Part shown: in pieces, positions 52,992-62,574 of the stretch
Layout of the letters: each line of letters opens with the position of its first letter
Position numbering within the stretch: position 1 is the first letter of the stretch
Source of the DNA: Pseudomonas cerasi
GTDB lineage: Bacteria; Pseudomonadota; Gammaproteobacteria; Pseudomonadales; Pseudomonadaceae
Length of the DNA stretch: 64,000 nt
Direction: 5' to 3'
NCBI RefSeq assembly: GCF_900074915.1
Contig: NZ_LT222319.1
Location: 3,195,001 to 3,259,000 of the forward strand
Notes under the pieces: model-generated
What the model was told of the DNA's origin: nothing
The model's database searches: none
What the model saw: only the letters and a program-made list of their open reading frames with translations
Position numbers and translations under genes: made by a program

Positions 52992-54172
52992 GCACACTGA
53001 TTGAAACCGATGCGATTGTCATCGGCGGCGGCATTGTCGGCGCCTCGGCAGCCTTGACGCTGGCCCTGAAGGGCAAGCGGGTCGCCTTGCTGGAACGCGA
53101 TTTTTGCGGATCGCACTCCAGCGGTGTCAATTACGGAGGCGTGCGGCGTCAGGGCCGTCCGTTGTCGCAGTTGCCCTTGTCGCAACGGGCGCATCAGATA
53201 TGGGGCAACCTGCGTGAGCTGATCGGCATCGACGGCGAGTACCAGCGCTCGGGCCACCTCAAACTGGCGCGCAGCGAACAGGACATGAATGCCTTGCGCG
53301 CCTACGCCGAAGCCAGCCAGGGATTCGGCCTGGATTTGCAACTGCTTGATCGCGATCAGCTGCGCGCGCGTTATCCCTGGGCCGGCGATATCGCTGTCGG
53401 TGCATCGCTGTGCGCCGACGACGGACACGCTAATCCACGTCTGGTATCGCCGGCCTTCGCCCGCGCTGCTCGTCGGGCAGGCGCACAGGTGTTCGAGCAG
53501 GCGCCGGTCAGCGAAGTCAGCCACGACGGCAACGTGTTCGTCGTCACCACCGCCAGCGGTCTGACACTGCGCGCCACCTGGCTGCTCAACTGCGCCGGGG
53601 CGTGGGCCGCAGCGCTGGCAGCACAATTCACCGAACCGGTGCCGATGTATTCAGGGCACCCGGCAATGCTGGTGACAGAACCGCTGCCGATGTTTATGGA
53701 CGTCAGCACCGGTGTCGAAGGCGGCGGCATTTATGCCCGGCAAGTGGCTCGCGGCAATTGCGTTCTGGGCGGCGGACAAGGCTTTGCCCTCGACCCGGCA
53801 CGCACCAGACCGGGACAGGCGGCGGTGCTGGATATCCTGCGCAACGCCGTCGAACTCTACCCGCCACTCGCCGGCGCTCAGGCCATTCGCACCTGGAGCG
53901 GCACCGAAGGCTATCTGCCGGACCGTGAACCGGTGCTGGGCCCAAGCCTGAACCGTCCAGGTCTGCTGCACGGCTTCGGCTTTGCCGGGGCGGGCTTTCA
54001 GATCGGTCCGGCAGCGGGTGAAGCGCTGGCCGAATGGGTCTGCGAAGGCGCCTCACGGATTTCGCTCGATGCCTTTTCCATCGGCCGCTTTCAGCAAATC
54101 GCCCTGCAAACCCCTGCCATCGAACTTGTTACGAACGTCATCCCATTGCACAGAGGAAGGTCGTCCCTATGA
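52988..54172 (+). CDS. catalytic FAD-dependent subunit (HcnC/OoxB, DAO family)
   Basis: A 394-residue D-amino-acid-oxidase-fold protein with the FAD motif AIVIGGGIVGASAALTLALK, SGVNYGGVRRQGRPL at the flavin, and the C-terminal substrate/flavin region GFGFAGAGFQIGPAAGEALA. It oxidises the C-N bond of an amino acid, imino acid or opine. Because true HCN synthesis genes stand alone, while this set is joined to an importer and an IclR regulator, a catabolic role is much more likely. Overlaps both neighbours. Confidence 0.88.
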   Translation: MSTLIETDAIVIGGGIVGASAALTLALKGKRVALLERDFCGSHSSGVNYGGVRRQGRPLSQLPLSQRAHQIWGNLRELIGIDGEYQRSGHLKLARSEQDMNALRAYAEASQGFGLDLQLLDRDQLRARYPWAGDIAVGASLCADDGHANPRLVSPAFARAARRAGAQVFEQAPVSEVSHDGNVFVVTTASGLTLRATWLLNCAGAWAAALAAQFTEPVPMYSGHPAMLVTEPLPMFMDVSTGVEGGGIYARQVARGNCVLGGGQGFALDPARTRPGQAAVLDILRNAVELYPPLAGAQAIRTWSGTEGYLPDREPVLGPSLNRPGLLHGFGFAGAGFQIGPAAGEALAEWVCEGASRISLDAFSIGRFQQIALQTPAIELVTNVIPLHRGRSSL

Positions 54173-55221
54173 AAAGCACCAAACGTCTCGCCCTCACCGG
54201 GCTGTCCTGCCTGCCGCTGGCCGCCGCACTTCTGTCCACGCCTGTCATGGCCGAAACCACGCTGTACCTGGGCATGAACGGTGGGACCATGGAGCGCCTG
54301 TATGCCGATCAGGTGCTGCCGGCTTTCGAGAAGGCCAACAACGTCAAGGTGGTGATCGTGCCTGGCACATCGGCCGATATCCTCGCCAAGGTTCAGGCGA
54401 GTAAGGACAACCCGCAGATGCACGTCATCTTTCTCGACGACGGCATCATGTATCGGGCTATTTCCATGGGCCTGTGCGACACGCTGCAGCCCAGCGCCAG
54501 TCTGGCCGACCTGCCTGCCAAGGCCAAAATCAAGGAACAGGCAGCAGCCGTCAGCCTGGGCGTGACCGGCCTGGCCTACAACACACGGATGTTCAAGGAG
54601 CAGGGCTGGAGCGCGCCCATCTCGTGGATGGACCTGGCCGATAAACGTTTCAAGGACAAGGTGGTGTTCCAGTCACTGGCCTCCTCGACCTTCGGCCTGC
54701 ATGGCTTTCTGATGTTCAACCGTATCCAGGGCGGCAGCGAGAAAGACGTCGAACCCGGCTTCAAGGCCTGGCCGAAGACCATCGGCCCGAACGTACTGGA
54801 ATACATCGCCAGCTCGGCCAAGATCTCGGAAATGGTGCAGACCGACGAAGCCGCCCTGTTCCCACTGACACCCACCCAGGTCACCGCGCTGAAGATCAAG
54901 GGTGTACCGGTGGAATATGCATCGCCCAAGGAAGGCGGCGTGGTGTTGAACGTGGCTGAATGTGCAATAGCCAATAACAACCAGCCGGAGCTGGCCCAGA
55001 AGCTGGCGGCCTACCTGCTGACACCAGAAGCACAGGCGCCTGCGCTGGAGTTCGGTGACCAGATCCCGTCGAACCCGAAAACCCCGACCACTGACAAGAC
55101 ACGCAGTCAGGTCGAGGCCATGGAGAAATACCTGGAAACAGCAGTGACCATCGACTGGGATCAGGTCAATCAGATCCGTCCCGAGTGGAACGCACGCTGG
55201 AGCCGCAGCATCGAGCGCTAG
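54169..55221 (+). CDS. polyamine/opine-type periplasmic substrate-binding protein (PotD-like)
   Basis: 350 residues: a signal peptide (LTGLSCLPLAAALLSTPVMA) and a PotD/SBP_bac_8-type fold (YLGMNGGTMERLYADQVLPA, KVVIVPGTSADILAKVQASK, GVTGLAYNTRMFKEQGW). It is the receptor for the importer at the start of the operon. Placing it last in the operon, after the dehydrogenase genes, links the transported compound to the enzyme substrate. The ATG overlaps the dehydrogenase stop. Confidence 0.9.
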   Translation: MKSTKRLALTGLSCLPLAAALLSTPVMAETTLYLGMNGGTMERLYADQVLPAFEKANNVKVVIVPGTSADILAKVQASKDNPQMHVIFLDDGIMYRAISMGLCDTLQPSASLADLPAKAKIKEQAAAVSLGVTGLAYNTRMFKEQGWSAPISWMDLADKRFKDKVVFQSLASSTFGLHGFLMFNRIQGGSEKDVEPGFKAWPKTIGPNVLEYIASSAKISEMVQTDEAALFPLTPTQVTALKIKGVPVEYASPKEGGVVLNVAECAIANNNQPELAQKLAAYLLTPEAQAPALEFGDQIPSNPKTPTTDKTRSQVEAMEKYLETAVTIDWDQVNQIRPEWNARWSRSIER

Positions 55222-55226
55222 AGGTC

Positions 55227-55253
55227 CACGGCGACGCCGAAAGGCATCGCCGT
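55227..55253 (+). terminator. hairpin at the end of the transporter/dehydrogenase operon
   Basis: Stem CACGGCGA/TCGCCGTG with an inner GCC/GGC pair, five bases after the stop codon. No clear T-run. Confidence 0.55.
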
Positions 55254-55370
55254 GCGTAAAAGACGCATGCTGATTGCCATCCGGCAAATTATTTCAACTT
55301 ATTACCGTGCACGGGAGTCCCACCGTTACGCCCTCTGCTTCGGGCGCATTTTGACGGTGGTTCTTTCTCT

Positions 55371-56717
55371 ATGAGTTTTATTGTCTGCATGGGCGTGCTT
55401 GGCGTGCTGTTGATGCTATTGGCGCTCACTTCCTCTTACCTGCGCTGGATGCCAGTGACCACATCGGCCGTGTGCCTGGCGTTCGGCTTCGGCATCGGCC
55501 CGATGGGCCTGGATATCGTCGATCTGAATTTCGAGAAATCCTACGAGTGGCTGGAACGCCTGACCGAAGTGGCGGTGCTGTTTTCGCTGTTCGGTACGGG
55601 TATCAAGTTGCGCCTGCCCTTGCGCGGCAAAGCCTGGCATTCAGCCTATTGGCTGGCCGGGCCGGTGATGCTGGCGACCATTGCCGGCGTGACTGTCGCG
55701 GGGCATTACATCATCGGCCTGGACTGGGGCGTGTCGTTGTTGCTCGGCGCGATGCTGTCGCCGACCGACCCGGTGCTCGCCGGCATGGTGCAGGTCAACA
55801 ACGCCCAGGATCAGGACCGCCTGCGCTTCGGCCTGTCCGGCGAAGCGGGCCTCAACGACGGAACCGCGTTTCCATTCGTGATTTTTGCCTTGCTGTACCT
55901 GAGTTCCGGGGGCGCGATGGGCGACTGGGTCCAGGGATGGCTGATCAAGGATTTGATCTGGGCGGTGCCGGCCGGTCTGTTGATTGGTTACGGGATGGGC
56001 CGCGGGGTCGGCCATCTGATGATCTTTCTGCGCATCAAGAACGCCGACAGCACCACCTCGCCCAATGACTTTCTGGCGCTGGCACTGATCGCCCTGGCTT
56101 ATGTCGTTGCGCAAAGCGTGGGTGCCTTTGGCTTTCTTTCGGTATTTGCCGCCGGATTCGGGCTGCGTCAGGCTGAGGTACGTGTCACGCGGTCAGAGCT
56201 ACCGTCCGAGCACGTCGCGCAGCCGGTCCTCGGGCATATGACGTCCTCCCTCGAGCAGGGCACGGTCGCGCAGGTCGACGACATGAGCGACTCGCAACTG
56301 GCTGCCGGCGTGATGATGGGCGATATGCTGGCGTTCGGTAGTCTGGTGGAGCGCGCGATGGAAGTCCTGCTGATCACCCTGCTGGGCGCGGCGCTGGCGA
56401 TGTATTGGGACTGGCGAGCCATTGGCCTGGGTATCGCGCTGTTCTGCGTGATTCGTCCTGCCAGCGTCTGGTTGCTGGTGAGTCGTCGCCTGCTCAATTT
56501 CCGACAAAAAGCACTGGTTGGCTGGTTCGGTATTCGTGGGATCGGCAGTCTTTATTACCTGTGTTTTGCCTTGTCGCATGGTCTGGCACACGATGTCGGC
56601 CACGTCGTCGTTGGCATGACCCTCTCGGTCGTCGCCCTGAGCATTCTGGTACACGGCATCAGTATCCAGCCTTTGCTGGAGCGTTACGAGCGCAGTTCCG
56701 CCGCCAGGCCTGATTGA
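55371..56717 (+). CDS. CPA1-type Na+/H+ antiporter
   Basis: 448 residues with about 12 hydrophobic segments and the cation:proton antiporter core motifs LLLGAMLSPTDPVLAGMVQV and GEAGLNDGTAFPFVIFAL (the ND pair of NhaP-type exchangers). A soluble loop of about 50 residues interrupts the protein near 265-320. It exchanges Na+ or K+ for protons at the inner membrane. Single gene. Confidence 0.9.
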   Translation: MSFIVCMGVLGVLLMLLALTSSYLRWMPVTTSAVCLAFGFGIGPMGLDIVDLNFEKSYEWLERLTEVAVLFSLFGTGIKLRLPLRGKAWHSAYWLAGPVMLATIAGVTVAGHYIIGLDWGVSLLLGAMLSPTDPVLAGMVQVNNAQDQDRLRFGLSGEAGLNDGTAFPFVIFALLYLSSGGAMGDWVQGWLIKDLIWAVPAGLLIGYGMGRGVGHLMIFLRIKNADSTTSPNDFLALALIALAYVVAQSVGAFGFLSVFAAGFGLRQAEVRVTRSELPSEHVAQPVLGHMTSSLEQGTVAQVDDMSDSQLAAGVMMGDMLAFGSLVERAMEVLLITLLGAALAMYWDWRAIGLGIALFCVIRPASVWLLVSRRLLNFRQKALVGWFGIRGIGSLYYLCFALSHGLAHDVGHVVVGMTLSVVALSILVHGISIQPLLERYERSSAARPD

Positions 56718-56982
56718 TCAGTCATCAAGGCAAAGCGCCATAGAGCGTGTCGATGAGCGTATTGGAACAAGCAATTGGACTGCGGCATTTCGACTCGGTT
56801 AGCGTGGCGTCATCCGGCCAGTGCAAACCGCAATGCGTGCGGCTACTATGTTTATACGCACAAGGCACTTTGCCAGCCTGCGATCAGGCGTGAAATTGGC
56901 GCATTACAAATTGGCTGAACCCTTGTCACGCACTGGCCTCCAAACCCGGTAATACAGCCCACTCGATTATTTAGAAGGTGAA

Positions 56983-57981
56983 ATGTCAGAACCCGTCCTG
57001 ATGGACCGCTTTGCACGTAAGGTCGATTATCTGCGCATGTCGGTCACCGACCGCTGCGATTTTCGCTGCGTGTACTGCATGGCCGAAGAGATGACGTTTC
57101 TGCCTCGGCAACAGATTCTGTCGCTGGAGGAGATCCTCCAGGTGGCCGAGCGCTTCGTGGCACTGGGCACGCGCAAGATTCGTCTGACCGGTGGTGAGCC
57201 GCTGGTGCGCGCAGGCGTAGTGGGGCTTTGTGAAAAGATCGCCGCCCTGCCCGGCCTGCGTGAATTGTGCATGACCACCAACGGTTCGCAGCTGGACAAA
57301 CTGGCTGCCCCGCTGTTCAAGGCCGGCGTCACGCGCCTGAACATCAGCCTGGACAGCCTCGATCCACAGCGTTTCCGCGAGCTGACCCGCACAGGCGATC
57401 TGCACAAGGTGATTGCCGGCATCGATGCCGCCAACGCCGCCGGTTTTGTGCACACCAAGCTCAACTGCGTGGTAATGCACGGTCGCAATGATGATGAGAT
57501 CAACGACCTGCTGGCGTTCGCCATCGATCGCAACCTGGACGTTTCGTTTATCGAAGAAATGCCGCTGGGCATCATCAGCGAACACAGCCGCGCCGAATCC
57601 TTCTACTCCAGCGATCAGGTGCGCGAACGCATTGCCGAACGTTACACGCTGGTGCCTTCCACTGATTCGACTCAAGGGCCATCGCGCTACTGGCGCCTGG
57701 CCGAGGCACCGGGCATTCGCATCGGCTTCATCTCGCCGCACAGCCACAACTTCTGCGGCACCTGCAATCGCGTGCGCATGACCGTCGAAGGTCGCTTGCT
57801 GCTGTGCCTGGGCAACGAGCATTCCGTGGATTTGAAGGCGGTATTGCGCGCCAATCCCGGCCAGCCGGAAAAGCTGGAAAAAGCCATCATCGACGCCATG
57901 CAGCTCAAGCCGTGGAGCCACAACTTCACCCACGACGATGGTGTGCAGGTGGTGCGCTTCATGAATATGACGGGCGGCTGA
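56983..57981 (+). CDS. moaA: GTP 3',8-cyclase MoaA (molybdenum cofactor synthesis)
   Basis: 332 residues. The radical SAM cluster motif is DRCDFRCVYCMAEE and the second 4Fe-4S cluster is held by Cys in FCGTCNRVRMTVEGRLLLCLG (CGTCN and the later C). It turns GTP into 3',8-cyclo-GTP, the first step of molybdopterin synthesis. Slightly divergent from the canonical C-terminal GG, it ends NMTGG, so the double Gly tail is present. AAGGTG precedes the ATG. MoaC is not adjacent, which suggests one of several moaA copies. Confidence 0.93.
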   Translation: MSEPVLMDRFARKVDYLRMSVTDRCDFRCVYCMAEEMTFLPRQQILSLEEILQVAERFVALGTRKIRLTGGEPLVRAGVVGLCEKIAALPGLRELCMTTNGSQLDKLAAPLFKAGVTRLNISLDSLDPQRFRELTRTGDLHKVIAGIDAANAAGFVHTKLNCVVMHGRNDDEINDLLAFAIDRNLDVSFIEEMPLGIISEHSRAESFYSSDQVRERIAERYTLVPSTDSTQGPSRYWRLAEAPGIRIGFISPHSHNFCGTCNRVRMTVEGRLLLCLGNEHSVDLKAVLRANPGQPEKLEKAIIDAMQLKPWSHNFTHDDGVQVVRFMNMTGG

Positions 57982-58020
57982 CAGCCGCCCTGAAGGATGA
58001 CGCCTCATATGAGGCGTTAT

Positions 58021-58554
58021 TTATTTACCGGCCTTGCGAAAGAACAAGGTGATCTGCCCGACTTCGACACCCAGCTTGGTCATCGACGAACGATTGGCCA
58101 TGGTCTGCTTGTCGATCAGGTACATCCAGTCATCCAGGCTCACGTCATACTCGGTGCCATCCACCGGCAACCTGAGCACATAGTTCCAGTGGAAGCTGTT
58201 GCCTGACACTTCGCCATAGGCCTCGCCAACCACGTCACCTGCCGTGCCCTTCCAGCGCCCCGGACCATCGGGACGCAAGCGCCACTCCCGGACCTGTTTA
58301 GTGCCATCGCTGTAGCTGAAGGCCTCGTGCATGACCAGCACTTCGCCTTCACTGTGCCCGTCGATCAGCACGGTAAAGCGCTTGGTGACTTCACCGGAGC
58401 GCTTTTGAAACATTCCCCAGGCCTCGACACGCCCGGTGAAGTACTGTCTCAGATCGAGCTTGGGCTCTTCCTGACTGTAACGGGTTACCGGCACACCGCC
58501 GCAGCCGCTCAATACAAGCCCCGCACACAACATCAACATCCACTTTCTCAGCAT
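58021..58554 (-). CDS. DUF3833 lipoprotein
   Basis: 177 residues with a lipoprotein signal (LMLCAGLVLSGCGG; acylated Cys about residue 18) and a DUF3833 domain (YFTGRVEAWGMFQKRSGEVT, WRLRPDGPGRWKGTAGDVVG). Beta-rich, lipocalin-like; envelope function unknown. The ATG at 58554 follows AAGGAGG closely; a start at 58575 would overlap the upstream gene. In operon with the upstream chalcone isomerase-like gene. Confidence 0.85.
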   Translation of the reverse strand: MLRKWMLMLCAGLVLSGCGGVPVTRYSQEEPKLDLRQYFTGRVEAWGMFQKRSGEVTKRFTVLIDGHSEGEVLVMHEAFSYSDGTKQVREWRLRPDGPGRWKGTAGDVVGEAYGEVSGNSFHWNYVLRLPVDGTEYDVSLDDWMYLIDKQTMANRSSMTKLGVEVGQITLFFRKAGK

Positions 58555-58571
58555 GCGCCCTCCTTGATGGG

Positions 58572-59090
58572 TCATGAGCCGGTACTGCCGAGCAACTGCT
58601 CGCGAAGCTCCGGGTTACGGGTTTTCGGGTCAAGCCAGATGGAAAAGAAAGCCTTGGCGAACTGGCTGTCGGGCACCACATGCTGGAGCTTGTCGCCAAC
58701 ATAAAACCGCGCTTCGCGGCCAGGCAGGTACACACCGGTAATCTTCATGCCCGGCTGGACGTCGACAAATGACTGGTTCATCTGCTGGCGCCATTCAGTC
58801 AGTTGCTGTTCGGTCACCTTCGAACCGGAAATACGCTTGATCTCATCGATACTGGCATCGACCAGATCTTCCCGGTCAATGTCGCGGTGGTAGGTCAGCT
58901 CGAGAGCCAGCGGTGCATCCGCGACGAAGGGCTTGGTGGGGCTTAGCAACCTGGCCGTATAGATGCGAAAACCGAACAGACTAAGGTCACCGCCACCGAC
59001 GACCTGAGCATTGGGCAATGCCTCACGCCAATCCGCCGAAGCGCCAGCGCTGAGCAACATCACCAACCATAACCATCGTGGCGCACGCAT
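58572..59090 (-). CDS. exported chalcone isomerase-like protein
   Basis: About 172 residues with a signal peptide (WLWLVMLLSAGASA) and a chalcone isomerase-like domain (DLSLFGFRIYTARLLSPTKP, GMKITGVYLPGREARFYVG, FFSIWLDPKTRNPELREQLL). These bacterial proteins are fold relatives of plant chalcone isomerase and probably bind fatty acids or other lipids rather than flavonoids. GAGG precedes the ATG at 59090. It leads into the DUF3833 gene; both concern the envelope. Confidence 0.83.
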   Translation of the reverse strand: MRAPRWLWLVMLLSAGASADWREALPNAQVVGGGDLSLFGFRIYTARLLSPTKPFVADAPLALELTYHRDIDREDLVDASIDEIKRISGSKVTEQQLTEWRQQMNQSFVDVQPGMKITGVYLPGREARFYVGDKLQHVVPDSQFAKAFFSIWLDPKTRNPELREQLLGSTGS

Positions 59091-59250
59091 CGGCAACCTC
59101 TGTTTATGTCATGTGCAGGCACTGCCGTGACAGTCACCACAGGCAGCGAGTTAGAAGAGTCAGAATCGCTGACTCATGGCCGGAATCTATACCACCAAAA
59201 ACGCTTTGTACAACCTGTAGGCCCTCGCCGTCCCGGTGACGAAAACCAAA

Positions 59251-59284
59251 AAGCCTGTTCCCGATCAGGATCGGGAACAGGCTT
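59251..59284 (-). terminator. strong terminator of the gene at 59305-59622
   Basis: A 16-bp perfect stem, AAGCCTGTTCCCGATC and its inverse, almost without loop. On the minus strand it runs into TTTTTGGTTTT. Confidence 0.85.
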
Positions 59285-59304
59285 CAGGACCTGCGATGCC
59301 CTAC

Positions 59305-59622
59305 TCAGGCAACCTGCGAGTGCGCCTGCCGACGGGTCTTCTGCCACTCACCTTTCAACGCCTGCAGCGTGTCCTCCATGTAGGCGCGATCGGCAGCGGC
59401 CTTCTTGCCGACATAACCCTGGCCACGACGGAACATCTTCAGGGATATGCGCAGTTGCGGGTGCGCATCACGAAACTCGTGCTCTTGCGTGAATGGCGAC
59501 ATGGCGTCGACGCGAACTTCACCCGACTCGGCCACCCAGGCGATATGGTTATCCAGCGTGTCTTTGCACGCAGCAAACAGACGAGCCAGTTCATCAATAG
59601 TCGGTTGTGTGTTGATATTCAT
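59305..59622 (-). CDS. small hypothetical protein
   Basis: A 105-residue soluble protein (IDELARLFAACKDTLDNHIA, SLKMFRRGQGYVGKKAAADR). A GGGGC stretch lies upstream of the ATG, and a strong terminator follows the stop, so it forms an independent unit. Not recognised; mixed helical and strand content, no membrane segment. Confidence 0.7.
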   Translation of the reverse strand: MNINTQPTIDELARLFAACKDTLDNHIAWVAESGEVRVDAMSPFTQEHEFRDAHPQLRISLKMFRRGQGYVGKKAAADRAYMEDTLQALKGEWQKTRRQAHSQVA

Positions 59623-60182
59623 GTTGATGCCCCTTCGCTCGTAGACTGTTCAATAATTGATACATCAAGTTCATGCGCCAGAACTTCAGCAATGCACACG
59701 ATTGAGTGTGCGTCGAATACCGTTCCAGCCCTCAAGGACATGCAGGTAGCCTTGATGAAGAGCCGCTACACAGCGGCATCAGCGTAGAGAGAAGAAGTCA
59801 CGAAACCCAAAGACCCGGCCCAGGATCGGCAATCGATCCGTTACAAGCATCATGAGGACATTTCGCCAGCTTCTCGCCCTTATCGACGACAAATGCCAGT
59901 TCAGCTCCATCAATCTGCCTTGTGGGCAGCCTACATCCGGGAACATCTCGACGGCTTGCCGAGCCTGTTCATCACACCTTTTGCAGCGCTCCCGATCGGG
60001 GAGACAGCTGCATAATGCAAAAGGAAAACGGGCACGTCAACGATTATGTAGTGATTATTTTTTATAACTACATAATCGTATGAGGGACGTGGGGTTACGT
60101 GAAAAGGTGACTGAATGGTCATGGGGTACAGGTTATCAAGGGTGGTCAGGGACATCGGCACGACAGCCTCTGAAGACCAGCA
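59623..60182. other. intergenic region, no sure gene; carries a 13-bp inverted repeat
   Basis: About 560 bases. The AT-rich part at 60040-60079 holds ACGATTATGTAGT and its perfect inverse ACTACATAATCGT around a 14-base T-rich loop. A short frame at 59891-60016 (MPVQLHQSALWAAYIREHLD...) looks weakly protein-like but has no ribosome site. No RNA gene recognised. Confidence 0.4.
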
Positions 60183-60216
60183 AAAAGGCCTGAAAGCGTT
60201 CGCTTCCAGGCCTTTT
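60183..60216 (-). terminator. intrinsic terminator of the NIT-domain chemoreceptor gene
   Basis: Stem AAAAGGCCTG/CAGGCCTTTT enclosing an inner AAGCG/CGCTT pairing; on the minus strand it ends in CCTTTTTG. Confidence 0.85.
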
Positions 60217-60239
60217 CACAACACACAAACCGCTGACTG

Positions 60240-62213
60240 TCAGCTCACCTTGAAGCGACCCACCAGGCCCTGCTGCTGCTCCGCCAGACGCGCGAGTTCG
60301 CGGCTGGTGACGGCGGTCTGCTCGGCACCGGCACTGACCTGGATGACCAGCGAGTTGATGTCGTCGACGTTGCGGTGGATCTCTTCGGCCACCAGGCTTT
60401 GCTCTTCAGCGGCCGAAGCGACCTGGATGTTGCGGTCGCTGATGGTCGCGATGCCTTCGGCGATCTCTTCCAGCAGTTCACCAGCGCGTACGACGTTGCT
60501 GGCACCCTCCTGCGCCTTGCCCAGAGTTTCCTGCATCGACGCGGCTGCGCGTTCCGAGCCGGACTGCAGGTTGGCGATCATTTTCTGGATGCTGACGGTA
60601 GAGTCCTGAGTCTTCTTGGCCAGATTGCGTACTTCGTCGGCAACCACCGCGAAACCACGCCCCTGCTCGCCGGCACGTGCAGCCTCGATGGCTGCGTTGA
60701 GCGCCAGCAGGTTGGTCTGGTCGGCGACGCCACGAATGACATCGAGCACTGAGGAGATCGAGTTGCTCTCGCCCTTGAGCTCGTCGATGATCCGTGAAGT
60801 CTGTTCAGCCTGCACCGAGAGCTCCTGAATCAGGCCGATGGTGTTGTCGATTTCGGTCTTGCCCTGCACGGTGCTGTTGTTGACGCGTTGCGACATCTCG
60901 GCCGCGTCGGTGGTGCTGCGCGCGACATCCTTTACCGTGGCGCTCATCTCGCTGATGGCAGTAGCGACCTGATCGGTACCCTGGCGTTGTTGCGCCACGT
61001 TCTGATTGGTTTGCAACGCCACTGCGGAAGACTGCTCGGCAGCGGTGGCAACCTGCGCCGTGGCGCTGCCGATGTCGCGGATGACCTCACTGATCTGATG
61101 CGCCATGTTGTCAAGATTGCGTGAGATCTCGCCAAACTCATCCTTGCCGATATAGCGGGTCCGCGCGGTCAGGTCGCGGGTGGAAAGAGCCATCAATGTG
61201 CGGTTCACATCGACCACTGCGACCTTGATGTTGCGGATGATGACCGACGCCAGCCACAGCACTACGATCAGCATCAGGACAACAGTAGCAACCGCCACAT
61301 ACAGGCTGCTTTGAGCAGAGCTGCGCGCATCCGTTGCCAGGCCGACCACGTTCTGGCCAAGCTCTGCTTCTACCTGAGCCATCATGTCGATACGTACGGT
61401 GGCAAGGTTGAACCAGTCTTCCGGCTTGACGTTGAGCGGATCACCCATCGGGGTATCGAAACCCAGGCGTTGCAAGCGCGCTACTTCCAGCGAGCCCGGC
61501 TGCTGCATGACGTCATTGAGTTTGGTCTTGAATACTTCAGGGGACCAGCGTTGAAACGCTTCGAGGTAACCGGAGAACTCTCCAAGGTTACGACTGAAGC
61601 GTGACAACAGGGGCGCGTCAAAGCGGTTCTGGTTGAATGCCTGGACGAGCAGCACGCGCTCGCGACCGGCACGTTCCTTCATGTCGACGAACTGGTTGAG
61701 CGAACTCAGGCCACGCAGTATTTCCGGATCTTCGATACTCGCTTCCAGCGAATAGGAGAACCCGACGAGAGTTTTGATAACGTCGGTGAACCGCGCAGAG
61801 GACTCGGTGTTGTTGATCCCCAGCGTATCGATCTTGAGGCGCAACGCAGTCAGGTCATCCAGTGCACGGTAGACTTTGTCCGGACCGGGAATACCGTCGG
61901 TCGACTGGGCACGCATCTCGCTTATCGCCTTGTCGGTTTCCTGACGGAAGGTCTTCAATTTGTCCTGCATGGACTTGCCGCCGCTGTCCAGAAACACGCC
62001 GCTGGCGCCGCGCTCGCGCTGCATGGTGGTAACCACGTTACTAAGTTTCTGTGCAACCGCGGTGGCTGTTACTGCTCGCCTCATGTCACCGAGGTTTTCG
62101 CTTTTGTCAGCGACGAACAAACCTGCAAAGGCCAGGAAGCCCAATAGGGGGAATATTAAAATAAGCAGCAGTTTCATACTCAAAGGAGCATTTCTAAGCA
62201 TTGCAGACCTCAT
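60240..62213 (-). CDS. methyl-accepting chemotaxis protein with NIT sensor domain
   Basis: A 657-residue receptor: first span at about 13-31 (MKLLLILIFPLLGFLAFAGL), a large periplasmic NIT-type helical domain (about 35-300) with the hallmark TTMQRERGASGVFLDSGGKS, second span near 305-328 (LYVAVATVVLMLIVVLWLAS), HAMP, and signalling tip DQTNLLALNAAIEAARAGEQ. NIT domains were first described in nitrate/nitrite sensors; pseudomonad receptors of this type respond to nitrate. The ligand here is inference. Confidence 0.91.
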   Translation of the reverse strand: MRSAMLRNAPLSMKLLLILIFPLLGFLAFAGLFVADKSENLGDMRRAVTATAVAQKLSNVVTTMQRERGASGVFLDSGGKSMQDKLKTFRQETDKAISEMRAQSTDGIPGPDKVYRALDDLTALRLKIDTLGINNTESSARFTDVIKTLVGFSYSLEASIEDPEILRGLSSLNQFVDMKERAGRERVLLVQAFNQNRFDAPLLSRFSRNLGEFSGYLEAFQRWSPEVFKTKLNDVMQQPGSLEVARLQRLGFDTPMGDPLNVKPEDWFNLATVRIDMMAQVEAELGQNVVGLATDARSSAQSSLYVAVATVVLMLIVVLWLASVIIRNIKVAVVDVNRTLMALSTRDLTARTRYIGKDEFGEISRNLDNMAHQISEVIRDIGSATAQVATAAEQSSAVALQTNQNVAQQRQGTDQVATAISEMSATVKDVARSTTDAAEMSQRVNNSTVQGKTEIDNTIGLIQELSVQAEQTSRIIDELKGESNSISSVLDVIRGVADQTNLLALNAAIEAARAGEQGRGFAVVADEVRNLAKKTQDSTVSIQKMIANLQSGSERAAASMQETLGKAQEGASNVVRAGELLEEIAEGIATISDRNIQVASAAEEQSLVAEEIHRNVDDINSLVIQVSAGAEQTAVTSRELARLAEQQQGLVGRFKVS

Positions 62214-62574
62214 GACGTGCAGACTTTTCTATAAAGAATATCCAGGGCGTAACGTTCTGTAGCGTCGACGTTTTTTTTGTCGCCAGGGACTGTTCGGTAA
62301 TCAGCCTGCCGTAGCCGATCTTGCTTCCGTATCACTGTCTCGGCTGTCTTCCGGGAAGCTTTACCCAGTATTTGAATTTGTTAGTTCAAACAGCGAACTC
62401 AATAAAGCACAGGGTGCGAGAAGTTTGGATCCACAAAGAAATGACCGCCTTGGGCGGTTATGTTGAGAAGAGAAATATAAATCCACCGAGAGTGTCACCT
62501 GTAACGGCGACGACAATCTCGGTGGATAGAAGTTGCAACTTTTTTCTATTCAACCCATACGTTTTTATAACTGA
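62214..62574. other. intergenic region with hairpins, no gene seen
   Basis: 360 bases between the pyruvate oxidase-like gene (ending at 62575) and the chemoreceptor. It has an 11-bp perfect stem ATCCACCGAGA/TCTCGGTGGAT at 62481-62527, followed on the minus strand by an AT-rich tail, probably the terminator of the upstream enzyme gene. The promoter of the chemoreceptor gene should lie at the left end. Confidence 0.5.

Noticed and set aside
51313..54172. Hydrogen cyanide synthase hcnABC
   Set aside because: The subunit types match, but linkage to an importer, receptor and IclR regulator fits opine/amino-acid catabolism better.
59891..60016. Short plus-strand frame MPVQLHQSALWAAYIREHLD and following
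   Set aside because: Somewhat protein-like but no ribosome site and no recognisable family; left as part of the intergenic region.
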